Positions 54,186 through 61,647 of a stretch of DNA of 64,000 bases are shown here, in pieces; position 1 is the stretch's first letter, and each line of letters opens with the position of its first letter. The stretch is from an uncultured Muribaculum sp. (GTDB taxonomy: Bacteria > Bacteroidota > Bacteroidia > Bacteroidales > Muribaculaceae): the NCBI RefSeq assembly GCF_910583865.1, contig NZ_CAJTYX010000008.1:1-64000 (forward strand). Direction: 5' to 3'. The position numbers and the translations under genes were made by a program. The notes below the pieces were generated by a model. It was not told the DNA's origin and made no database searches. It saw only the letters and a list, made by a program, of their open reading frames with translations.

Positions 54186-56576
54186 TCAATCCGTTCCCCA
54201 ATGCAATCCGGGAATCGGAGACATGAACAGTTCAAGGACACCGCCAGCGCTGATCTCATCGAAATCAATACGACATTTATCATAAGGCCTCCCATTGAGC
54301 AATGCATGGTCGATGTAGATATTTCCGTGACTATTGCCATGAGCGATGATCCGGAACTTTCCACCTTTATGATACCTGTCGTCAAGACAGTATTCCACTT
54401 CATCAAACACCGGCGAGGTTATCTCAAGCGAAGATTCTCCGGGGCATGACGGATGAATGCCGGATGCCGAAAGTACATACCACGCCGACATCTGCCCTAC
54501 ATCCTCATTTCCGACAAGACCTTCCACGCCTACCCCGTAGGCCGACCGGCATATGTCGCGCGTATGCAGCTGCGTGAGCCAGGGCGCTCCAAGCCGGTTA
54601 TATATATATGGCACGAAATGGACAGGTTCGTTGGCATGGTTATAATACGCATTCCACTTCATATCGCCCGGAGTCTTTGAAAACAGCGTGTCGAGCGCCG
54701 ATATGGCCGCAGGCTTCCCGCCCATAAGTCGCGCCATCCCTTCAGGGTCATGGGGCACGAACCACCCTTGCTGGTACAGATTGGACTCTATGCAGCCGTA
54801 GCCCTCACGAGTGAGGGGCGAATCGTCGGGATTCCACGGCATCCATGTGCCGTCGGCCTTACGCGGGCGAAACCATCCGACACTTTCATCAAACACATTC
54901 CTATAGGCCTGCGCCCGGCGCTCAAACTCAGAAGCGACAGAATCGTCACCACAGGCACGCGCCAGCCGCGACAAGCACCAGTCGGCGTACGCATACTCCA
55001 ACGTGCACGACACACTCAACGGCTCCGGAGCATACCCCAAAGCCTTTGTGCCGAACATGTCGGATGAGTTTACGGCATAACGCAACGCCTTCTCCACATC
55101 GAAAGTACGTATCCCCTTGACATAAGCGTCGGCAATCACAGGTATGGCAGGGTTGCCAATCATGCATCCGGAGTAAGCGTTCAGCAGCTCCCAACGCGGA
55201 AAGTACCCCTTGCCGCTCTCCTCGGCGATGGCGATCAGGGAGTTGATCTCGTCGCTGACGACAGCCGGATTGATTATGTTCTGCAAAGGGAACTGGCTGC
55301 GGAACACATCCCAGCCGCTGAAAACAGTGCGCCGCACATAACCGTCGGCACTCTTGTGCACGGCATTGTCGGCCCCGACATAGCGCCCGTCGACATCCGA
55401 GACGATACGCGGGTCTATCATCGTATGATACAACGCCGTATAGAATGCCGTACGCTCATTGTCACTGCCACCCTTCACGCGCACTTTGTCGAGAGCCTTC
55501 TCCCACATGCCGACAGCATCAAGGTGAACGTCGTCGAAGCTGCGCCCGTCCACCTCGGCCATGAAGTTGCGCTTCGCTCCCTCCATGTCAACAAACGACA
55601 CCCCGACCTTCATCTCTATCGCCTCGTGACCTGAAGTGGCGTACTCTGCGAAAAAGCCGATATGGTCGCCTTCAAGTTCATACGCGCCATGTATGATTTC
55701 CGCAGAATCACGGATCGCAATCATATAGGCATCGGAGCCTATGTCGGCGAGATGACGTGACGTGCCCTCCGGAATCGTGGCGCGCCATAAGCACACCTTT
55801 TCCATCGGCCGGCTCAGACGGGCATAGAAGTGCAGCCTATACTCCACCTTTCCCGCACCGTCACCCCAACCGCCACCTTCGGGAGTGCAGTGCATCCATC
55901 CGGCCAACGTACTGTCGTTTACCACCTTCACATACTGATGCGTGGAGGCGCCTCCGACGCGGCGAGCAAGATCTACCTGAATACGCGACGTGTCCGACTC
56001 CGGAAACGTGAAGCGGGCGATTCCGCATCGTGGAGTGGCGGAAGTCTCGACTTTTATGTCATAATCTGTGAGATGGACGCTGTAATATCCCGGATGAGCC
56101 GTCTCGCTCCCCTTGTCATAGTGCGACCTGTAACCGGCGATACGGCCATCTTCCCGGCCGGCCACCGGACAGAATTTCCCGACCGTAGGCATCATGAGGA
56201 AATTCCCCATATCGCCATACCACCCCACTCCGCTCATCTGCGTCAGCGCAAAGCCCTCGATCGTCGTATGCTCGTGACTGTAGCCGGACCCGTTGTCGCC
56301 TCCGGTCACGGTGTTCGGACTTACCTGTACCATGCCGAAAGGCGTAGTAGCTCCGGGAAAGGTCTTGCCGAGCCCATGATACGTCCCCGCACGATCCATG
56401 TTGGTGCTTGCTCCTATAAACGGGTCCACATATGCAACCGGAGAACCCGGCACGGGAGATATCCAACACGATATCCCCGACGCATCATCGGCACTAATGC
56501 CAGAAATGCAGCACACCATGCTCCCCGAAAGGAGCAGTATCCTATAGCTACTCTTCAAAATATCCACTTTCATCAT
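54186..56576 (-). CDS. GH92-family alpha-mannosidase
   Basis: The 796-aa secreted enzyme has a signal peptide (MMKVDILKSSYRILLLSGSM, then VCCISGISA; the Cys suggests possible lipidation). The N-terminal beta-sandwich contains VDPFIGASTN, GKTFPGATTPFGMVQVSPN and YSHEHTTIEGFALTQMSGVG. The helical catalytic domain has FSGWDVFRSQFPL, YGCIESNLYQQGWFVPHD (candidate acid Glu), NHANEPVHFVPYIYNRLG and GNEDVGQMSAWYVLSASG (candidate base Asp). GH92 enzymes are calcium-dependent inverting alpha-mannosidases acting on N-glycans or yeast mannan. It follows the four-gene operon by 54 nt containing a tandem duplication. No SusC/D pair is nearby. Confidence 0.94.
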   Translation of the reverse strand: MMKVDILKSSYRILLLSGSMVCCISGISADDASGISCWISPVPGSPVAYVDPFIGASTNMDRAGTYHGLGKTFPGATTPFGMVQVSPNTVTGGDNGSGYSHEHTTIEGFALTQMSGVGWYGDMGNFLMMPTVGKFCPVAGREDGRIAGYRSHYDKGSETAHPGYYSVHLTDYDIKVETSATPRCGIARFTFPESDTSRIQVDLARRVGGASTHQYVKVVNDSTLAGWMHCTPEGGGWGDGAGKVEYRLHFYARLSRPMEKVCLWRATIPEGTSRHLADIGSDAYMIAIRDSAEIIHGAYELEGDHIGFFAEYATSGHEAIEMKVGVSFVDMEGAKRNFMAEVDGRSFDDVHLDAVGMWEKALDKVRVKGGSDNERTAFYTALYHTMIDPRIVSDVDGRYVGADNAVHKSADGYVRRTVFSGWDVFRSQFPLQNIINPAVVSDEINSLIAIAEESGKGYFPRWELLNAYSGCMIGNPAIPVIADAYVKGIRTFDVEKALRYAVNSSDMFGTKALGYAPEPLSVSCTLEYAYADWCLSRLARACGDDSVASEFERRAQAYRNVFDESVGWFRPRKADGTWMPWNPDDSPLTREGYGCIESNLYQQGWFVPHDPEGMARLMGGKPAAISALDTLFSKTPGDMKWNAYYNHANEPVHFVPYIYNRLGAPWLTQLHTRDICRSAYGVGVEGLVGNEDVGQMSAWYVLSASGIHPSCPGESSLEITSPVFDEVEYCLDDRYHKGGKFRIIAHGNSHGNIYIDHALLNGRPYDKCRIDFDEISAGGVLELFMSPIPGLHWGTD

Positions 56577-56600
56577 AATTCATAATCGTTGGTTATTACA

Positions 56601-56628
56601 TCTATAATCCGATATCTATAATCCGATA
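56601..56628. repeat. 14-bp perfect tandem duplication
   Basis: TCTATAATCCGATA occurs twice head to tail in the gap between the DUF1848 and GH92 genes. It is upstream of the GH92 start and could be an operator or a slippage product. Confidence 0.85.
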
Positions 56629-56630
56629 TA

Positions 56631-57695
56631 CTATATCCTTCCTGCCACTATACTCTCGCTGTCGGACGAATGGGATCTGAAATTGCGGAGAGCGGCCGCA
56701 TGGCTCCTATTCGCATAGCAGTATATGCATCCATGCGGACACGTGTCGTACATGCCTATATCCTTGCTTATCATGCACCCACAGTCACGACGCTGCCCTT
56801 TGTCCTTAAACCTATGCGATGCAAGGAGTACAGAAAGAGTCCCGCCAAAGAGATCGGCCTCGGGCAACTTGCCATAATCAAGATAATGCACCAGCTCCCT
56901 GTCGTCAGAAAAAACATCCATCATCATCTCCCTATCGATACAACTGTTATGGATAATCCCGAACCGGCTCAAATCGACGGACTCGGCGCATGTAGCCATC
57001 TCAACAGGCCATCCCTCTTCGTGCCATCTGCGGCGCAACTGCGCCAATCCCTCCGCAAGACACACCTGCATATCATCCGACAGTTCGCCCTGCAAAGGCT
57101 CATTATCCAAGAAACTATCGGCCACAGACATAAGGTTCCGACGAATCCTGCCGTATGATGCGATATCCACAAAACTAAAAACCATTTTCCCGGTATATCC
57201 TTTCAGCAGCTCGCCGACACGCGAGATCCGGCCGAGCAATCCCGCGACATCAAGCGAAGATGTGACGATCAGAGGATCAAACCGCCACACCACCCTTTGC
57301 GTGCCTATCCTGCGTGCCAGCGCCCGAAATGTCTCGACACGACTGTCCAATGACGGCAAACCGGGCTCAAAACCTTCATGCTCGTAATCATTGAGAGTAA
57401 ATTGGAAGTAGTAATTGATTCCAAGCTCATCAAGACGGGAAAGATACGGCATCAACGGTGCAGGATTCTTGCTCCAGAACACTATGACCCGGCAATTACG
57501 GAATGAAACATATGTCGGCCTCCGGTTGAAAGGGTTATACCACAAACAATATCCTTTGGAAAGCCTGTCGAAGAACCATTCCGCATAGAATGCCGGTATA
57601 TCGGTCGAACGGCTTGCCGATATGACCACCGGAGCCGACGCCTCCACCTCATCACCCCGTTCGGTCATAATCTTTATTTTCTCCGAAAGCATCAT
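56631..57695 (-). CDS. DUF1848 protein with C-terminal radical-SAM-like cysteines
   Basis: The 354-aa protein begins with a beta/alpha segment APVVISASRSTDIPAFYAEW, then NPFNRRPTYVSFRNCRVIVF, WSKNPAPLMPYL and YYFQFTLNDYE, all typical of DUF1848. The C-terminal 50 residues hold C305 and C307 (CGC) and CPHGCIYCY with C319, C323 and C326. That is a CxxxCxxC spacing as in radical-SAM enzymes, but at the wrong end of the barrel. It probably binds an iron-sulfur cluster and may be a permuted radical-SAM enzyme acting on nucleic acid or a peptide (inference). It is the last gene of a four-gene operon, 6 nt after the 505-aa gene. Confidence 0.85.
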   Translation of the reverse strand: MMLSEKIKIMTERGDEVEASAPVVISASRSTDIPAFYAEWFFDRLSKGYCLWYNPFNRRPTYVSFRNCRVIVFWSKNPAPLMPYLSRLDELGINYYFQFTLNDYEHEGFEPGLPSLDSRVETFRALARRIGTQRVVWRFDPLIVTSSLDVAGLLGRISRVGELLKGYTGKMVFSFVDIASYGRIRRNLMSVADSFLDNEPLQGELSDDMQVCLAEGLAQLRRRWHEEGWPVEMATCAESVDLSRFGIIHNSCIDREMMMDVFSDDRELVHYLDYGKLPEADLFGGTLSVLLASHRFKDKGQRRDCGCMISKDIGMYDTCPHGCIYCYANRSHAAALRNFRSHSSDSESIVAGRI

Positions 57696-57701
57696 ATAGT
57701 C

Positions 57702-59219
57702 CTAATCGAGGAGTCCGGCAATTTGCGGACATGGATCATTTCCACAATCCGATTGGACATCGTTTAACAACGTACCGAAAAGCTGCCGGTGGAACTCCCG
57801 ATAGACATCGGCAATATAATGGTTATCATATGAAAAAAGTATGTCAGTGAAATCCCTTGGCATGTCGGCGAAGCCATTGAGTGCACCGAATATGGCAAAT
57901 GCAAGCCTGTAATCAGTCATTTCCACACTCTGCATGAACCCCAACAACCGTCGCCAGTCATCTCCCGCCATTATCACCGCCGCAACGGCGCTCAAAGGGC
58001 CATTGTCCCATGCCACATCCATATCTTCGCCGCGTACATGCCTGCGCAGACGGTTAAGGAAATCTTTAGTCAAGCTATCCGGCCAGCGCTCCCCGTATAT
58101 ATCCCTGGCTTTCAATGTAATCGTGTCGGCCAATTTTTCCCTTATGCGTGACAGGCGTCCGTTAAATTCAGGAGATGCGAACGCTTTATTGCACCATTCA
58201 ATGAAAAGACTTCTGTCGACAATATTGTCAATGCACCCGATGCCGGAAAGCTCCAGCCGCTCGACGACAATCTCCCTATCAGCCGGATCAGGCCACATCC
58301 GACGTCGGGCCATCGCTCTTTCCGCATTCTCTATCTTGGAATCAATCCACCGCAGAGGGGCATTGCGGCCTCTGTCCTTCAGCAAGGACTTAAGCAGCAC
58401 ATCTTTATCAGCCCCGATGAAGTACTGGCCCGAAGAGTAGATACATTCCAACACCCTGTCGGCCTTTTCCTCTGCGGAAAAACGTGGAGAAGCTATCGTC
58501 TCCTTTATCCTGTTGTACCAGTAATCTGAATCCCGGATTATCTTCAGGAGAATATCAAGCCTCGCGTCCTGGCATGCCGTAGGCTTTCTGTCACCCCCCG
58601 AAACTATGGAGGCGAATATGTCGCGCACTTCTTTCAATGCATTGACAAGCGCCACAGAGACACCATCGGTCGACAATGCCGCACCTATATAATATCCGTA
58701 GAGCATACCTTTCATCCGGTCAAGGCGTATATCATCCTTAATCGCAGCCCGGTTCAAGACTGCCCGACGTGCCACGACTGATCCATAAGCCTGCACCGGA
58801 TTCATTACGGTGAATCCCTTGCGATAAAGCCTCAAAAGCTTCGTCTCGATGCTTGCAGCAGACATGGAGATGGCGGTATTCATATCCGCGTCCGAGAAAA
58901 AAACGAATCGCGTATGCCATGGATCGAGATAGATAGTACGGTCTGACATATACACACCCGGCGCATAATCCTGTACACATGCCCCATCAACCACGATCTC
59001 GACAAGCATGGGATGATCTTCAAGTCCGTTGTCAGGACGCGAAAAAGTAGCAGGATGATCGTAAAGCAGTATGACATCGGGATCATTGTTCCCATCAACG
59101 TAAAACCAACGGCTGTAGCCGAATCCCCTCTCGGTGTAGAAGCGACCGGGTGAAATGCTTTCACTCGAAAGTATATTATTGAAATTGAGAGTAGTGGTCG
59201 GTATATATAATTTCTTCAT
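57702..59219 (-). CDS. 505-aa protein of unknown function in the helicase operon
   Basis: The N-terminal part is beta-rich: MKKLYIPTTTLNFNNILSSE, then SPGRFYTERGFGYSRWFY and TIYLDPWHTRFVFFSDADM. From about residue 120 the protein is mostly helical (LRLYRKGFTVMNPVQAYGSV, MKGMLYGYYIGAALSTDG). The C-terminal third contains NAERAMARRRMWPDPADREI and AVIMAGDDWRRLLGFMQSVE. There are no signal peptide, membrane helices, metal-binding clusters or P-loop. I do not recognise a family. The stretch TTTLNFNNILSSESISP loosely recalls the substrate loop of NAD-using ADP-ribosyltransferases, but this is weak. It starts 1 nt after the helicase gene stop. Confidence 0.85.
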   Translation of the reverse strand: MKKLYIPTTTLNFNNILSSESISPGRFYTERGFGYSRWFYVDGNNDPDVILLYDHPATFSRPDNGLEDHPMLVEIVVDGACVQDYAPGVYMSDRTIYLDPWHTRFVFFSDADMNTAISMSAASIETKLLRLYRKGFTVMNPVQAYGSVVARRAVLNRAAIKDDIRLDRMKGMLYGYYIGAALSTDGVSVALVNALKEVRDIFASIVSGGDRKPTACQDARLDILLKIIRDSDYWYNRIKETIASPRFSAEEKADRVLECIYSSGQYFIGADKDVLLKSLLKDRGRNAPLRWIDSKIENAERAMARRRMWPDPADREIVVERLELSGIGCIDNIVDRSLFIEWCNKAFASPEFNGRLSRIREKLADTITLKARDIYGERWPDSLTKDFLNRLRRHVRGEDMDVAWDNGPLSAVAAVIMAGDDWRRLLGFMQSVEMTDYRLAFAIFGALNGFADMPRDFTDILFSYDNHYIADVYREFHRQLFGTLLNDVQSDCGNDPCPQIAGLLD

Positions 59220-59220
59220 A

Positions 59221-60294
59221 TCAGATGTCCTCTATATTCTCAATCGATGTTGTCTTATATAAATCTACAGGAACCACATCGGGCGACAGATGTGAAGGCA
59301 AATCTCCGCTGTACATTATGTACAGATTGCGGCAGGTCCGTGTCATAGCCACATATAGAGCCTTTCGCTGACTGAGGCGCACCTCCTTATCTTCCGACAA
59401 TTCGGCAATAAACGGAAGGAACACACTCTCAAACTGCAATCCCTTGGCACTATGATATGTCATTATCTTGGGGTTGGCGGTATTGAAATCGAGGCTGTCG
59501 GCCCACGAGCCGTTATTGTCGTTGAATTTCTGTTCGCAGTTCATCCCCAGATTACCCAATAGATACACGACACGTGACACGTCATCGTTTGTAGGAAGCA
59601 GAATGCCGACATCCTTAAGCCTCTGACGACGTATTATCTCGCTAATCCCCCTCATCTGGCAGAGGTAATCGTCGTAATGCAACATCACAGGGACAGCAGT
59701 CTCCTCGCTTTTGTAAGTACGTTCGTCGAAACCGTCGAGATCGACACCTATATGCTGCACGAAGCGGGCCACACCCAGAGGCAAACGATAATTGCGATAC
59801 AATTCAAAGAATTTCGGACGCGACTCGCGCGGAAGCATGGCAGGAATCTCCTCCAAAGGCATAGTCTCCTTGCGCCATCCATCATATATCGATTGTGCCG
59901 TATCACCGAAAAAGAAAAAATTCTTACCCGTAGCGTCTATGAATTCCTCGATTTCCTCGCGACTGAAATCCTGGATCTCATCAACTATAAAATAATCGGC
60001 GCCCTCACAGTTGAAACGCTCTTTCCAGTCACGATAATAGTAGAATTCCTCGTTCAGGCCAAGTTGTTCGCGCCCGGCTTCCATATACCTTGAAAGCGCC
60101 TTTGTGAATACGATGATCTTGTAATCATCTCCTTTCTCACGCTGTATCCTCTGGGCCTTAAGTAGGGCGAGCACTGATTTCCCGCTACCGGCACATCCTG
60201 CCACCACGCAAGATTTCTCAAGCACAGCCATCAGCACAAGAATCTGGTCATCGTCCAGTTCCGACTCCTTTATCATCCAGTCTTTCTTTGCCAT
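59221..60294 (-). CDS. Compact superfamily 1 (UvrD/Rep-like) helicase/ATPase
   Basis: The 357-aa protein contains all core SF1A motifs: Walker A GCAGSGKS (33-40), Walker B DEIQD (105-109), GDTAQSI (130-136), ELYRNYRLP (164-172), TYHSAKGLQF (279-288) and ALYVAMTR (312-319). It lacks the 1B and 2B accessory domains of UvrD and is half its length, as in the short UvrD_C_2 type. It should be an ATP-driven nucleic-acid motor or remodeller; processive unwinding without 1B/2B is doubtful. It is the second gene of the operon, 3 nt after the methyltransferase-like gene and 1 nt before the 505-aa gene. Confidence 0.9.
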   Translation of the reverse strand: MAKKDWMIKESELDDDQILVLMAVLEKSCVVAGCAGSGKSVLALLKAQRIQREKGDDYKIIVFTKALSRYMEAGREQLGLNEEFYYYRDWKERFNCEGADYFIVDEIQDFSREEIEEFIDATGKNFFFFGDTAQSIYDGWRKETMPLEEIPAMLPRESRPKFFELYRNYRLPLGVARFVQHIGVDLDGFDERTYKSEETAVPVMLHYDDYLCQMRGISEIIRRQRLKDVGILLPTNDDVSRVVYLLGNLGMNCEQKFNDNNGSWADSLDFNTANPKIMTYHSAKGLQFESVFLPFIAELSEDKEVRLSQRKALYVAMTRTCRNLYIMYSGDLPSHLSPDVVPVDLYKTTSIENIEDI

Positions 60295-60297
60295 AAC

Positions 60298-61110
60298 TTA
60301 TTTTCTTATAATACGCCAAGCAATTTTGGTCGTGTAGTTGTCCGCACGTGAGTGCGATACGTGAAACTGCTGATTATGCCCCTTGTTACCATCCACCACA
60401 CGACATCCCGCATCGGCAAGTCCACGGTCGAGCATATCCGGAAACCACTCTCCTTGAGCATTGCAGAATGAAGTTATGTCCGCAATCAGCATTATGCCGC
60501 CATCATTCAGTTTACCATACAATTGCGTCGCTATGTTACGATAAGGATTATCCTTCCCGAAACAGTTGCGTGTGGCGAATTCTCCGATAGCTTTGAATGA
60601 CAATGCTATATCAAACCGGCCGTCGATCACATAGCTGGTTACCCCAAGATCGTAATTGTCGTCAATGGCTATGAATCCCTCCCGGCTGTCTATATCAAAC
60701 GGCATCCGCACCCGCATTATATCGAGCAACTCTTCATACAAACGCAGACAATGCCGGTTTCCGTCAAGAGCATGCATATGTACCCGTCTTACCGAGCCGA
60801 GATTTTCAGCAATGGCCATAAGCAGTCCGAATATATCCCCGCCTGTGCCGCAGCCGAAACCTAATATTGAAATCTCCCTGCGGTGTCTCCATTCGGAGAT
60901 ATTGTTCGAGAAATAGTGGCTGAATATACAATATGATTCGGCATAGCTGCGCGGGAAATATGTACCGAGATATGAAGGCATATCATCCTTGCCCCAATCT
61001 ATCACGGTCATATTCCCTTTTACAGGTGATATAGTGGCTCCCAATACCCCGAATATATGGGAATCAAGCCATTTGGGAAGTACAGTCGAAGTGCGCATTC
61101 GATATTCCAT
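60298..61110 (-). CDS. SAM-dependent methyltransferase-like protein
   Basis: The 270-aa protein has a class I SAM-binding motif ILGFGCGTGGD (82-92), an acidic residue at the end of strand 2 (HALDGN, D116), and strand-4/5 segments DGRFDIALSFKAIGEF and LNDGGIMLIADITSF. There is no NPPY or other DNA-amino-methyltransferase catalytic motif. The 80 residues before the fold (LPKWLDSHIFGVLGATISPV, YLGTYFPRSYAESYCIFSHY) are an extra domain found by eye in no family I can name. The target could be RNA, protein or a small molecule. It heads the operon behind the promoter at 61190-61220. Confidence 0.8.
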   Translation of the reverse strand: MEYRMRTSTVLPKWLDSHIFGVLGATISPVKGNMTVIDWGKDDMPSYLGTYFPRSYAESYCIFSHYFSNNISEWRHRREISILGFGCGTGGDIFGLLMAIAENLGSVRRVHMHALDGNRHCLRLYEELLDIMRVRMPFDIDSREGFIAIDDNYDLGVTSYVIDGRFDIALSFKAIGEFATRNCFGKDNPYRNIATQLYGKLNDGGIMLIADITSFCNAQGEWFPDMLDRGLADAGCRVVDGNKGHNQQFHVSHSRADNYTTKIAWRIIRK

Positions 61111-61189
61111 CCATGCTGATATACCGACGAGCGGCGCACATAAGCACGTTTTAGCGGACTTTGCCGGACGAAGGAATATTACATTTATG

Positions 61190-61220
61190 CAAAAATAAGG
61201 ATAAAAACGGAAACATCCAA
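61190..61220 (-). promoter_or_regulatory. Promoter of the four-gene helicase operon
   Basis: On the minus strand TTG (61218-61220), a 20-nt spacer and TATTTTTG (61190-61197) fit the Bacteroidota consensus. The leader is about 75 nt. No other TAnnTTTG lies in the 1-6-nt gaps of the operon. Confidence 0.75.
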
Positions 61221-61270
61221 CCGATTTGTATTATTCGTCAGACTTTTTCAGCTCCGAATTGAAGCAGGCA

Positions 61271-61302
61271 TTTGCAAAATAAAAATGTTTTATGTAATTT
61301 TG
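61271..61302 (+). promoter_or_regulatory. Promoter of rpmH
   Basis: TTTG (61271-61274), a 20-nt spacer and TAATTTTG (61295-61302) are a textbook Bacteroidota promoter, giving a leader of about 70 nt. Confidence 0.88.
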
Positions 61303-61380
61303 CACGCGATTTTCCACGAGCCGGTCGTGGCACGTAGACCGTACAATACAGATTAATAACAATAAAAACATTATACTGCA

Positions 61381-61536
61381 ATGAAGAGAACATTCCAGCC
61401 CTCCAACCGCAAGAGAGTAAACAAGCACGGTTTCCGTGAACGTATGTCCACTCCTAACGGCCGCAAAGTCCTTGCTCGCCGTCGCGCCAAAGGTCGCATC
61501 CACCTCAGCGTGAGCGACACCATCGCCCGCAAATAA
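61381..61536 (+). CDS. rpmH: 50S ribosomal protein L34
   Basis: The 51-aa protein starts [18 protein letters not shown] and continues [20 protein letters not shown], the universal L34 signature. It is part of the large ribosomal subunit near the exit tunnel. In many bacteria it is followed by rnpA and yidC; here it stands alone, with its own promoter and a strong terminator, as often in Bacteroidales. Confidence 0.97.
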   Translation: MKRTFQPSNRKRVNKHGFRERMSTPNGRKVLARRRAKGRIHLSVSDTIARK

Positions 61537-61562
61537 TCACTGCCACGTACAGTAACAATCTA

Positions 61563-61604
61563 TCAGCTGGGCCGTATCGGATATATCCGATACGGCCCAG
61601 CTGA
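61563..61604. terminator. 42-bp perfect palindrome after rpmH
   Basis: The two 21-nt arms, beginning TCAGCTGGGCCGTATC, are exact complements with no loop spacer. It lies 26 nt after the rpmH stop and serves as terminator for rpmH, and with the next hairpin for nadE. Confidence 0.85.
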
Positions 61605-61634
61605 TTAAGAAGTTGTTTAAAAACAACCTCTTAA
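61605..61634. terminator. AT-rich hairpin next to the rpmH palindrome
   Basis: TTAAGAAGTTGTTT pairs with AAACAACCTCTTAA (one mismatch) around AA. It directly abuts the preceding palindrome and lies 13 nt past the nadE stop, so it is the likely nadE terminator. Confidence 0.75.
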
Positions 61635-61647
61635 TGGGAAGAGGACT

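Noticed and set aside
56631..61110. Restriction-modification or BREX/DISARM system
   Set aside because: The methyltransferase-like protein lacks a DNA-methylase catalytic motif, and no endonuclease, PglX/PglZ or DrmA-type gene is seen.
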